Positions 41,392 to 49,836 of a stretch of 64,000 nucleotides of DNA are shown here, piece by piece. The stretch spans positions 1 through 64,000 of the forward strand of contig JACKBK010000011.1 in NCBI GenBank assembly GCA_020634555.1. The letters run 5' to 3'. The notes beneath the pieces were generated by a model. It worked only from the letters and a program-made list of their open reading frames with translations, was not told the origin of the DNA and ran no database searches. The DNA comes from Caldilineae bacterium. Lineage in GTDB: Bacteria; Chloroflexota; Anaerolineae; JAAEKA01. Made by a program: the position numbers and the translations under genes. The first letter of the stretch is position 1. Each line of letters opens with the position of its first letter.

Positions 41392-43845
41392 TTACTGGGA
41401 CTCTTCGCCGATATCATGGGCCGGTGACAGGTGGAGCGACCTGAAGCCAACGCCTAGCATCCGCTGATCACCGTTGGCGACCTGGCTGGCCTCTTGGGGC
41501 GGCAGAGCATACCGGTAGGCAAACCTCAAGTCGTTCACACCATCTGTGACCACATCCTGGGGAACATTGAAGCTGAGCAACTGAGATTCACACCCGATGA
41601 ACGACTGTTCGCCGATGGCAAACTCGTTCCACCACACCTCAAGCGCCTGATCGCATTGGCCGTCGGCTTGCTTCTGTGGAAATGCCTCGATATCGAGCTG
41701 GTAGTTTCCCTGGCCCGCCAGCAACTGCATGGTTGACTGTGGCCCGTCGCTCCAGATACCCCAATCCTCTGCTGACGACCATCCCTGGTCCAGCAACTGG
41801 ACAATTCGTTGATCTCCAAACTCAATCGTGCAGTCGTGCCCTTGTCCGCATTCGGGCCACTCCTCCGGCCCCCAAATCCGAACATGCCCAACTCTGAAGT
41901 CCGTTCCTTCGGCAGGCAAGATCCTGATACGATCGTACCCCTGCCTGGCGACATGCTCCGGCGTCACAATCGTCTGCACATGCAGGCCGCCTTCTGCCGG
42001 TAGATAGCTTTCGCTCAAGTCAAGGCGGCCAATTTCCGTCCCCTGCCGCTCAAAGACCACCTGGTAGCGGTTGAGTTGATTGTTGATGCTCACCTCCAGA
42101 TCCCGGCCATGAGACAGCGTGTCGAGATCGATCTGCAAGCCACTGGCGCCAAGGTGAAGCAGGCGGCTGTCATCCAACGCAGTTCCCTCCGCGATGAACC
42201 GGCTTACCTCCTGTTGCTCCTTTTGGACTGCGTTGGGATAGCGATAGCGACCTGTATCGATGAGATCCTGGTAGGCGCCGGTATTCATTCTCCAAATCTC
42301 TCGCAACCGGGCGCTGTCGAACAACGAGCCGCTGGTGATCATGAGCAACTTATCGTAATACCGCGCCAGGTTCTCGTCGGCAATGAGGTTCTGGCCTGTT
42401 TCCAGGGTTTGCTGGTACCCCTCCGGGATGACTCGCTCAAAGTGGCCAATCCGCCAGTTGACATCCTGAAAGGCAGGCAAACGGGCAAGCAGAGGCTCTG
42501 TCAAAGCCATAACGTCGATGATATGCACCTGCGGCCCGGCATAGTAGCCGATCATCCCCACGGCGCCCTTGGTTTGAACGCTTGGCCCTTGGGCGCGGAA
42601 CTCCTTGCCAACACGCACCCTGTTGTGATCGGGCAAGTCGTGGGCGCGGCTGCCAACCAACAGCCCTGTGCCACCGGAATAGACCAGGCGCTCATCGGTG
42701 ATGCCGGCGGAGTTCGGTCCGGTAAGATACGCCAGCGCCGCTTCCGAGTTCAACGGAGGGGCGCTGTTGCTCAGGGTGTTCATAGGCGCGGCCAGGCCGA
42801 CAAGGACAAGCAAAGCCAGAGCCGCCACCCCTGCGACCGGAGAGAGAGACCTGAAATCAAGCCGGGCGACCAGGACAACCGCCACCAGAAACGGCGCCGT
42901 CAACATGCGCCCGCTCATAAAGTCGCCACCGATTCGAACCACGTAAACCAGATACAGCACAATGCCCGCAGCAATAACCCACTGAGCCTTCTCGCGAGAG
43001 AACACAGCAGCGCCCAAGCCAAGTAAAATAGTCGCCAGCGTAATCGGGTCAACTTCCAGAGAGTTGATGAAATAGTAGAATCCCTGTGCCGTCAGCTCGC
43101 TAACAGGCACGCCGGTGTTCAGCTTGGCATAGGCTGTGTTGGGGAAAGGAAAGCCATAATAGACCGTGGCGAAGCCTAGCCACAGCAACAAAGGCAGCTG
43201 CCCCGCGACCAGCGCCAACAATCCCCTGGCGCTCCGCACCTGGACAAAGGCGTAAAGCAAGGCAGGCAAGCAGAGAAGCAATGCATCCAGCCGGTTCAGA
43301 GCGACCAGCGAGCTAATCAATGACAGTAGCAGAACCGTCCTGACAGATGGTTTCCTGCCGAAGTACACGGCAAAGAAACTGACCAGCAGCAGGTTGGTCA
43401 GGGGGTTTTCCAGTCCGGAGGTAGAATAGTCCATGAATCCTTTTGAAAGGATCATGAGGAGGAGGCCGAAAGCAGCCGCCATGGTTGAACTGGCAACCCG
43501 TAAGCTAAACAGCACTGCCGCAGCCAGCGATATTGCCACACCAAGAAACAGGGTTGTGTAGACCGGCTCCCGCGTGAGTGTATAGACTGATGTGAGCAAG
43601 AGCATCCACAGCGGGTGTGTATAGCTCTGGACACGCTCTCCGGGGTTCCAGGTCAATCCGTAACCGTTGACGAAGTTATCCACCGTACGCAACGTGATGA
43701 AGGCATCATCAGAAAGCCACGCCCGTCTGAGCAGGACGACTGCAAAGAGCACCATAGCCGCCAGGACCATAATGCTGCCAGCCCGTTTCAGATCACGGGG
43801 TGGCTGTTGCTCGATTTCGATTGCTTGGTTGTTGTTTTCCAACAT
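41392..43845 (-). CDS. GT-C membrane glycosyltransferase (arabinofuranosyltransferase AftB-like) with long C-terminal extension
   Basis: 817 residues. After a first helix (about 26-42), the acidic loop DDAFITLRTVDNFVNGYGLT and the segment NPGERVQSYTHPLWMLLL match the GT-C pattern seen in AftB-type arabinosyltransferases. About 11 helices reach residue 360; a soluble domain follows. A paralogue at 45654-47309 is alike up to about residue 550 (both carry DLLARLP-type and YYDKLLMITSG-type segments), but this protein has about 260 more C-terminal residues, probably a beta-sandwich. It probably acts at the outer face of the membrane on a surface glycan. The N-terminus lies opposite the divergent gene at 44034. 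Confidence 0.82.
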   Translation of the reverse strand: MLENNNQAIEIEQQPPRDLKRAGSIMVLAAMVLFAVVLLRRAWLSDDAFITLRTVDNFVNGYGLTWNPGERVQSYTHPLWMLLLTSVYTLTREPVYTTLFLGVAISLAAAVLFSLRVASSTMAAAFGLLLMILSKGFMDYSTSGLENPLTNLLLVSFFAVYFGRKPSVRTVLLLSLISSLVALNRLDALLLCLPALLYAFVQVRSARGLLALVAGQLPLLLWLGFATVYYGFPFPNTAYAKLNTGVPVSELTAQGFYYFINSLEVDPITLATILLGLGAAVFSREKAQWVIAAGIVLYLVYVVRIGGDFMSGRMLTAPFLVAVVLVARLDFRSLSPVAGVAALALLVLVGLAAPMNTLSNSAPPLNSEAALAYLTGPNSAGITDERLVYSGGTGLLVGSRAHDLPDHNRVRVGKEFRAQGPSVQTKGAVGMIGYYAGPQVHIIDVMALTEPLLARLPAFQDVNWRIGHFERVIPEGYQQTLETGQNLIADENLARYYDKLLMITSGSLFDSARLREIWRMNTGAYQDLIDTGRYRYPNAVQKEQQEVSRFIAEGTALDDSRLLHLGASGLQIDLDTLSHGRDLEVSINNQLNRYQVVFERQGTEIGRLDLSESYLPAEGGLHVQTIVTPEHVARQGYDRIRILPAEGTDFRVGHVRIWGPEEWPECGQGHDCTIEFGDQRIVQLLDQGWSSAEDWGIWSDGPQSTMQLLAGQGNYQLDIEAFPQKQADGQCDQALEVWWNEFAIGEQSFIGCESQLLSFNVPQDVVTDGVNDLRFAYRYALPPQEASQVANGDQRMLGVGFRSLHLSPAHDIGEESQ

Positions 43846-43917
43846 AAAGGGGTGTCGGTTATCGTGTCGAACCGAACCGTAGTAGATGCTATGAGCGTAA
43901 CCTTGGTGCGAGTTAAC

Positions 43918-43944
43918 ATTATACCTAAGTCAAGACGGTATCAA
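43918..43944 (-). promoter_or_regulatory. Possible promoter of the leftward GT-C genes
   Basis: Minus strand TATAAT (43923-43918) with TTGATA (43944-43939) at a short 15-nt spacing, about 75 nt before the ATG. Confidence 0.4.
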
Positions 43945-43971
43945 AGATCACAGCTCCCGGCCATAAAGCAT

Positions 43972-44000
43972 TTGCCGGGCGTTTCTCGCAATGCTACAAT
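43972..44000 (+). promoter_or_regulatory. Promoter of the rightward GT-C genes
   Basis: TTGCCG (43972-43977), 17 nt, TACAAT (43995-44000); the ATG follows at 44034. It overlaps the divergent intergenic region with the leftward GT-C operon. Confidence 0.6.
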
Positions 44001-44033
44001 GCCGCGGCTTACGCCTTCTTCGGTGGATATGCC

Positions 44034-45641
44034 ATGACAGACACGCTCCAGGACTCCCAGCCAGAGACAGCGATCAAACAGCCCCGAGGTCTGCATGATG
44101 TCGAGAATCTGTTGTTGATTGTTCTCGTCATCATCACAACCGTCGTCTATTTTCGCTACACCATCCAGGTTGTCCGTTGGAACGATCCGATCGCCTATGT
44201 TTATGCCGGCCAGCAGATCGCGGAGACCGGTGAGCCTGTCTATATCAACCAATACAACGCGACCATCGGCCCCTATTTCACCTATCATGGCTTTCCGGTT
44301 CAGCGGCATCCTGGCGATGCCGGGCTCTACTTTGGCGTTGCTATTGGTTTTCCCCTGTTGCTCGCCCTGGCGCATCTTGTTCCCCTCGATCAGGCCCTGC
44401 TGTACCTGGTGCCTGTGCTCTCAATCGTCGGGGTGTTCTTGCTGGCCAGGCTCGGCCGCATGTTGTTTGGGCGTTGGGTCGGATTGCTGGCTGCCGGTTG
44501 GCTGGCCTTCAGCATCGATTACTGGTCCCTCTCCACAGAGAACTGGTCTGATGTGCCGGCAGTGACCTTTGTGCTGGCCGGCATGATCTGCGCGATCCAG
44601 AGCAGTCGCAAAAACAGTCTGCCGCTTGGTTTGTTAGCGGGCGCGTTGTTGGGGTTTGCCGTCCTCATTCGTTATCCCGTGGTGTTGGCTTTCATCCCGC
44701 TTGGCGCGTATCTGTTGCTGAAACGGCGCGGTGAAGTCCAGCCCCGCCGCGCTTATGCAGGGCTGGCGGCCGGGTTGATTGCACTGGGAGGGCTCAATAT
44801 GGCCTACAGCGCGGCTGTGTTCGGCAGTCCGTTGGCAACCGGGTATGCCGCTGACTACGGGTTCCCCTCGTATGCTCTGTTGTCCTGGCAGAATTTCATT
44901 GGCAACTCGCCGGTGGGAAGCGGCGGCTATCAGGCAGTTCTGGCTGCTTTTTGGCACAACCTGCACATTGGCTTGATTCTGGCGATCATTGGTCTGATCC
45001 TCATGCCGCGGGCCGAGGCGCTTCTGCTGGGCGGCGTCATCTTGTTTGTCTCGCTATTTTTCGCTGCGTTTTTATGGCCATCGTCCGATGCCCGCTTCGC
45101 CCTGCTGGCTTTGCCGATGATTCTACTGGCTGCCAGCTACGCCATTGTGCGAGGTTGCGTGCGGTTGTTTGGCGCTGAGTCCAGGTGGATTGCCGTAGCA
45201 ATCCCGCTGCTCATTGTTCTCGTTTCTCTCCCCACATGGTCTGCGACGACGCAACACCTGACGGGTCGTTCCAGACACGGAGAAGTCATGGTGGCGCGGG
45301 CTGAGACTATCGTGCGCGACACAGAACCCAATGCCATCTTCCTATCACAGCAATATCATGACCTGATCATGTACTACGGTCACCGGACAGCCTTGTTCTA
45401 CTCACTATTAACCGTACCTGGCGGCGCAGCGACGCAAGCTGCATGGGACAAATACGCCGAACGTCTCGACTCAGTCGTGAGCCAGGTGCTGGAGGATGGG
45501 ACGCCGGTCTATCTTGTAAAGGAACCGGACACCGTACACTTTCGCCAGGGACCTATCGATCCCTATCCGATTCTCTCCGCCGCATTCAATCTGCAACAAA
45601 CAAATCAGGATCCGCCCGTGTACAGGGTGCTGCCGCGATAG
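44034..45641 (+). CDS. GT-C family membrane glycosyltransferase (PMT/ArnT-like)
   Basis: 535 residues with about 11 predicted helices, the first at about 27-45. The acidic first loop (YTIQVVRWNDPIAYVYAGQQ) and the following Tyr-rich segment (PVYINQYNATIGPYFTYHGF) fit the GT-C layout, in which an Asp binds the metal and the lipid-phosphate donor. A soluble C-terminal part (about 425-535; AETIVRDTEPNAIFLSQQYH) follows. The donor and acceptor are unknown. A 12-nt gap to the next GT-C gene indicates an operon. Confidence 0.8.
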   Translation: MTDTLQDSQPETAIKQPRGLHDVENLLLIVLVIITTVVYFRYTIQVVRWNDPIAYVYAGQQIAETGEPVYINQYNATIGPYFTYHGFPVQRHPGDAGLYFGVAIGFPLLLALAHLVPLDQALLYLVPVLSIVGVFLLARLGRMLFGRWVGLLAAGWLAFSIDYWSLSTENWSDVPAVTFVLAGMICAIQSSRKNSLPLGLLAGALLGFAVLIRYPVVLAFIPLGAYLLLKRRGEVQPRRAYAGLAAGLIALGGLNMAYSAAVFGSPLATGYAADYGFPSYALLSWQNFIGNSPVGSGGYQAVLAAFWHNLHIGLILAIIGLILMPRAEALLLGGVILFVSLFFAAFLWPSSDARFALLALPMILLAASYAIVRGCVRLFGAESRWIAVAIPLLIVLVSLPTWSATTQHLTGRSRHGEVMVARAETIVRDTEPNAIFLSQQYHDLIMYYGHRTALFYSLLTVPGGAATQAAWDKYAERLDSVVSQVLEDGTPVYLVKEPDTVHFRQGPIDPYPILSAAFNLQQTNQDPPVYRVLPR

Positions 45642-45653
45642 AGCTGTGGGCCA

Positions 45654-47309
45654 ATGAGGAGAGTTCTTTCGTACAAAGGTCTTTTCGTTGTCGCTTTGGC
45701 GCTCTTTACGTATGTTTACCTTGTCAATGCTTGGGTGGTGGACGATGCGTACATAACGTTTCGCACCGTCGACAATTTTGTCCATGGCTATGGGTTGACA
45801 TGGAACGTGGGGGAGAGGGTCCAGGCATACTCGCATCCTCTGTGGATGCTGCTGGTGAGTGTATTCTATTTCGTGACACGCGAGGCTTTCTACACATCCA
45901 TCATCATCTCCTACCTGCTGTGTCTTGCAACCTTCGTCGTTGCCTACCGCTCCTTCAGTCAACAAAATCCCCCATCGCTCTGGAAACCATCGTTTCTGGT
46001 ACTAATTCTGATTGCTTCCAAGGCATTCGTTGACTACACTTCCTCCGGTCTGGAGAATGCTCTGTCATATTTCCTGGCCATGCTCTTCTATGCCAGGTTT
46101 TTGCTTTCTCGCACCCAAGACAGTGTTAGCCAGCGAGACCTCTTCGTCCTGTTTTTTGTGGCCGCGTTGGCGTTTCTGAACAGAACCGATACGCTGTTGC
46201 TTTACCTGCCCGCTCTGGCGATGGGACTCTACGCCAGCCTGCGTCAAACCGACTATCGTCCGATACCTGTCGTATTGGTTGCGATCTCTCCGGCCATCGC
46301 GTGGCTCCTGTTCTCACTGGTCTACTACGGTTTTCCCTTTCCCAATACCGCCTATGCCAAGGCGATCACGAGTGGAATCAGCCAGGCACAAAAGGTGGAA
46401 CGGGGCGTCGAATATCTGCTCAACAGCATGTCGTGGGATAGCGCCAGCTATCTTGTGCTTCTGGCCGCAATCGTGTTAGCCTTCTGGCGCAGGGCATCCC
46501 GTTCGCTTGCTGCCATGGCAGGAGTGGTGTTCTACGTTGGCTATATTGTGCTGGACGCGGCCTCCGCAACACACATGAGCGGGCGCTTCTTCGCTGTGCC
46601 CTTCTTTATCACGTGCCTGGTGCTTGTCGATCTCATCCGCACGCCCAAGGCTGCTGCGTTGCTTGCAGTGCCCATCGTGTTGTACATGGCGATCAGCCCG
46701 GTTTCAGCCATCAAGATGGGCACACCCTGGTACCGGTCGCCGCAAGAACAAAATGTGAGCTTTATCGACACCAAGTGGTTCGCTCACGAGGAGGGCGCCG
46801 CGCTTCTTGACTGGCGGCCCGGCAAGATTTTGCCCGACCACGAGTGGTATCACGCGGGCGAGGCGTTTCGCCAAAGCGCCGCCGTCGTTCACATCGGCGG
46901 CGCCTCCGGTAGAGCACCCATCGGCTACTTTGGCTATGCAGCCGGCCCTGATAAGATCATCGTCGACTATGCCGGGCTAAGCGATCCCCTGTTGGCCAGA
47001 TTGCCCGTTTGCAACACGCAGCAGTGGAAATCGGGCCACTTCTTTCGCATGATTCCAGTTGGCTACGTTGACTCGCTGCTGGAAGGCCGCAACCTGATCC
47101 AGGACCCTGATCTGCATGCGTACTATGACAAACTCTGGAACATCACGAGCGGGCCGGTCTTCAGTCCAGAACGGCTGGCCGATGTGGTGCGCATGAATCT
47201 CGGTGCCTTTCAGCACTGGGTGGATGCCTACGCCGGCAGAACGCCTCCTGAGCAGGCTCCAGACGAGTGCATCAACGCCATCCGGCTGATAGCTGGGCCG
47301 GTACGCTGA
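45654..47309 (+). CDS. GT-C membrane glycosyltransferase, paralogue of the 41392 protein
   Basis: 551 residues, ATG at 45654. It shares with the leftward 817-residue protein the segment DDAYITFRTVDNFVHGYGLT, followed by NVGERVQAYSHPLWMLLV, and the FTSSGLEN-like loop (VDYTSSGLENALSYFLAMLF). About 10 helices reach residue 355. The soluble tail has HEEGAALLDWRPG and YYDKLWNITSGPVF, and stops where the longer paralogue continues. The two paralogues lie in opposite orientations on either side of a third GT-C gene, suggesting duplication of a glycan-assembly enzyme. The specificity is unknown. Confidence 0.82.
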   Translation: MRRVLSYKGLFVVALALFTYVYLVNAWVVDDAYITFRTVDNFVHGYGLTWNVGERVQAYSHPLWMLLVSVFYFVTREAFYTSIIISYLLCLATFVVAYRSFSQQNPPSLWKPSFLVLILIASKAFVDYTSSGLENALSYFLAMLFYARFLLSRTQDSVSQRDLFVLFFVAALAFLNRTDTLLLYLPALAMGLYASLRQTDYRPIPVVLVAISPAIAWLLFSLVYYGFPFPNTAYAKAITSGISQAQKVERGVEYLLNSMSWDSASYLVLLAAIVLAFWRRASRSLAAMAGVVFYVGYIVLDAASATHMSGRFFAVPFFITCLVLVDLIRTPKAAALLAVPIVLYMAISPVSAIKMGTPWYRSPQEQNVSFIDTKWFAHEEGAALLDWRPGKILPDHEWYHAGEAFRQSAAVVHIGGASGRAPIGYFGYAAGPDKIIVDYAGLSDPLLARLPVCNTQQWKSGHFFRMIPVGYVDSLLEGRNLIQDPDLHAYYDKLWNITSGPVFSPERLADVVRMNLGAFQHWVDAYAGRTPPEQAPDECINAIRLIAGPVR

Positions 47310-47318
47310 CCGCAAGAT

Positions 47319-47807
47319 TTATTTCGCATCACGCTTCTCCAGCGCCACAAACGGCAGATGCTCCCCCAGTTGCCGGTAGCCTTCTTCCGTGCCATCAACC
47401 TCGAACCCCATAAAGCCTGCCAGGCTGCGAACCGCTTTCGGGTTGCGCCGGGCGTAGTCGGCCATTTCGTCCGCGGCTTCGTCAGGTGACAGCCGGCGAG
47501 CATGGACGGCCAGCTTGCGCCGCCCAACCTGAATCGTGACGTCAGGTGTCTGCATCAGGTTCTGAAACCACTGGGCCTGATCGCCAAATCCGGAGGCGAT
47601 GATGTATGTATCGCTGGCCGAATCGTGTCGCACCACCTCCACCACCGCCTGGCGCGGCAGCCCCGACTTGCGGCCGATGTGGTTCAGCAGCAGGAAGCGT
47701 CCGCCCAGCAGCCAGCCGAGCCGCAACTTGTACAAATAGATCGGCATCCGAAACAGCAGTCTCGACAGGCCGCTGGGTAATTTGGGTTGATGTGTTTGTA
47801 CTGCCAT
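47319..47807 (-). CDS. Deazaflavin (F420)-dependent nitroreductase-family protein
   Basis: 162 residues from the ATG at 47807, chosen over a start nine codons earlier because AAGGAAGG precedes it by about 7 nt. The DDN-family core is visible: LYKLRLGWLLGGRFLLLNHI then GRKSGLPRQAVVEVV, YIIASGFGDQAQWFQNLMQ and PDVTIQVGRRKLAVHARRL. The family binds F420 or F420H2 in a split-beta-barrel fold. It lies 19 nt downstream of the TetR gene, so it is probably the regulated partner. The 3' end converges on the GT-C operon. Confidence 0.9.
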   Translation of the reverse strand: MAVQTHQPKLPSGLSRLLFRMPIYLYKLRLGWLLGGRFLLLNHIGRKSGLPRQAVVEVVRHDSASDTYIIASGFGDQAQWFQNLMQTPDVTIQVGRRKLAVHARRLSPDEAADEMADYARRNPKAVRSLAGFMGFEVDGTEEGYRQLGEHLPFVALEKRDAK

Positions 47808-47826
47808 GAGGTACCTTCCTTTCTCG

Positions 47827-48405
47827 TCATTCATCCGTGCTACGATCCGCTGCCCGGGCGTAGCTCACTATCATAATGCGCAGTTGATCCAGGCTGCTGG
47901 CTAACGCGCTGGTGTCCACCAGTGGATAGTGCCAGAGCAGCAAGCCGTCCACGGCAGTCAGCATGACGATGCAGACAGTCCTGGGAAGATCCAGCAGCGC
48001 AGCAACTGTGTCAACATAGCTTTCCAGCAGCACCAGGACACCTGTCCCGTCTGTGCTCGATTGGCCTTGCCGGTAATAGTCGATGGTCAACATGATCGCG
48101 CTGGTAAGCTCCGCTCGCTGCTGCACGATCATGTCGAACCACTCGCGCAACTTGTCGTCCAACGACGCCTGGGGGTTGACTGTTTTCTCCCACGCAGCTA
48201 AGTCCCTGTCCACCACCTTGGCGACCGCCTGTTCGAAGAGCGCTCTCTTACTGGGAAAATAGTGGTACAGCGTTCCCGTGGACACTCCCAGCGCCTCGGC
48301 GATCTGCCGCATGGAGACTGCGCCATAGCCCTGGCGGGCAAATAGCGCAAACGCCTGTTGAAGCAACTCCTCACGATATGCGTCGTGGTCGACAATTCTT
48401 GGCAT
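47827..48405 (-). CDS. TetR/AcrR-family transcriptional regulator
   Basis: 192 residues. The N-terminal HTH is at about 28-50 (GAVSMRQIAEALGVSTGTLY, then HYFPSKRALFEQAV). The C-terminal helical ligand domain (60-192) is not assignable to a ligand. It is followed by the F420-type reductase gene (19-nt gap). A palindrome at 48422-48441 sits across its own transcription start, so autorepression and co-control of the reductase are likely. Confidence 0.92.
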   Translation of the reverse strand: MPRIVDHDAYREELLQQAFALFARQGYGAVSMRQIAEALGVSTGTLYHYFPSKRALFEQAVAKVVDRDLAAWEKTVNPQASLDDKLREWFDMIVQQRAELTSAIMLTIDYYRQGQSSTDGTGVLVLLESYVDTVAALLDLPRTVCIVMLTAVDGLLLWHYPLVDTSALASSLDQLRIMIVSYARAADRSTDE

Positions 48406-48421
48406 CGAGCGAAACCTGTCT

Positions 48422-48469
48422 TATATCGAACGTTCGTTATAAAATAGCATGGGGCGTCTGTCTTGTCAA
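48422..48469 (-). promoter_or_regulatory. Promoter with TetR-type operator
   Basis: Minus strand: consensus TTGACA (48469-48464), exactly 17 nt, TATTTT (48446-48441). The 20-bp palindrome TATATCGAACGTTCGTTATA (48422-48441; core CGAACGTTCG perfect) touches the -10 box and covers the predicted start. Confidence 0.85.
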
Positions 48470-48650
48470 GAAAGGTAACTGCTCAGCCTATAAAGTGTGT
48501 CGTCATTTCCGCGGAGTTCCCGATGCCATCACAGACGGCATACGCCGCGGCAAGAAACTTCTTCACTGTCTTTCTGAATGGGTCAAGCACGCGATCCACA
48601 TGAGGCCGAACCGCTAATGAAGAATCTCTCCGTGGTCGTTTCCAGGCAGG

Positions 48651-48707
48651 CGAGAATCCAGGTCTGCGAGGAGTGGATTCCCGCGGAGGCGGGAATGACG
48701 GATGAGT
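48651..48707. repeat. ATTCCCGC palindromic repeat, copy 2
   Basis: It matches 39751-39808, with the core ATTCCCGC-GGAG-GCGGGAAT at 48677-48696. A worn fragment with GTCATTTCCGCGGAG lies at 48508-48522. The surrounding gap, 48470-48650, has no gene that I recognise. Confidence 0.75.
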
Positions 48708-48730
48708 AGTTACCAAAAAAGAAAGTAACC

Positions 48731-48847
48731 GCTGGGCTACGAAATCCGCAGGCCCGGAGGACCTTTCACGTCGCTGCTCGCGCCCCGGAGTGGGTAGCCC
48801 GATCCGTTTGCGTAGCTGTCGGGCGGCCACACACCCACAGAATCCGA
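48731..48847 (-). repeat. Partial relative of the MITE-like element at 54091
   Basis: The reverse complement of this stretch follows the same order as 54099-54188: GGATTCTGTGGGTGTG, CCGCCCGAC, AAACGGATCGGGCTAC, ACGTGAAAGG, GGGCCTGCGGATT, CGTAGCCCAGC. It has an extra ~25 nt between the fourth and third blocks and lacks the second terminal inverted repeat. The remaining 48848-49050 is leader of the DUF2202 gene, without other features that I can support. Confidence 0.7.
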
Positions 48848-49050
48848 CAGAATCAGGAAGTTTCACGACCTGGGGGAGTTCCGAAATGTCCACACAATCT
48901 CCATAGGTCCTGACCTGTCTCTGCACTTTCTCTTGCTAGACTTGGGGTAGATGGTTGACACTTACTTCGTCACCAACGACGAACCAATCAACAAACATAC
49001 GCTCCGGTTGCACGACCGGAAAGCAACTTTCAAAACAAGGAGATTGAACG

Positions 49051-49755
49051 ATGATCAAGTTGACACAAACACTACTGGCTGGTGCATTCGCTTTCGGCCT
49101 GGGAGTCGCCGGCATTGCCGGGGCTACACCTGCTTCTGCTGCTCCGATTGAGCGCGGCGGTCCAGTGCAAAATCAAGTTTCGGCTCTGCCTGTGACAGCA
49201 GATGATGACCTTAGCTCGGAAGAGATCGATGGTCTGGCTTTCATGCGGGAAGAGGAAAAGGTGGCCCGCGATGTCTACCTGACACTCGGTGACCTATGGG
49301 GTACACAGGTCTTCAGCAACATCGCCCGCAGCGAACAGAACCACATGGACGCCATCGGCACGCTGCTCGACCGCTACGACATCGCCGACCCGGCGGCCGG
49401 CAACGATATCGGCGAGTTTACCAACCTGGATTTGCAGGCGCTGTACGACACCCTCGTTGACCTGGGCAGCGATTCACTGGCCGATGCACTGGCCGTCGGC
49501 GCCCTCATCGAGGAAACCGACATCGAAGACCTGATCAACGAGTTGGCCACGGTGGAACACAGCGACATCCAGACGGTGTACGAGCGCCTCCTGGCCGGCT
49601 CGAACAACCACCTGCGTGCGTTTACCTCGACCCTGGCACGCCAAACCGGTGAGACCTACGAACCGCAGGTGTTGGATCAGCAGACGTACGACGAAATCAT
49701 CAGCGCCTCGACTGGCTCGGCAGCAGGACAGCGTGGCCGCATGAACAGGCGGTAA
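49051..49755 (+). CDS. Secreted DUF2202 (ferritin-like) protein
   Basis: 234 residues. The signal peptide is about 1-31 (AGIAGATPASAA). The DUF2202 core has GLAFMREEEKVARDVYLTLG, FSNIARSEQNHMDAIGTLL, ATVEHSDIQTVYERLLAGSN and NHLRAFTSTL. These E-x-x-R/H pairs are typical of a ferritin-like four-helix bundle with a di-metal site. The function of the family is not established. An AAGGAGATTG ribosome site stands 6-7 nt before the ATG. A strong terminator follows. No operon partner is visible. Confidence 0.9.
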   Translation: MIKLTQTLLAGAFAFGLGVAGIAGATPASAAPIERGGPVQNQVSALPVTADDDLSSEEIDGLAFMREEEKVARDVYLTLGDLWGTQVFSNIARSEQNHMDAIGTLLDRYDIADPAAGNDIGEFTNLDLQALYDTLVDLGSDSLADALAVGALIEETDIEDLINELATVEHSDIQTVYERLLAGSNNHLRAFTSTLARQTGETYEPQVLDQQTYDEIISASTGSAAGQRGRMNRR

Positions 49756-49782
49756 CACCTATAACGATCCAACCAGAATCGA

Positions 49783-49816
49783 AACACCCCAGGGTCAACC
49801 CTGGGGTGTTGTTTAT
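49783..49816 (+). terminator. Terminator of the DUF2202 gene
   Basis: Perfect 13-bp stem (49783-49795 with 49798-49810), followed by GTTTATTT. Confidence 0.92.
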
Positions 49817-49836
49817 TTGACGGCCAGATCGCGTGA

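Noticed and set aside
41370..41450. 27-codon N-terminal extension of the DUF2723 gene
   Set aside because: It would overlap the end of the upstream gene by about 59 nt and is not membrane-like; the ATG at 41369 starts directly before the first helix.
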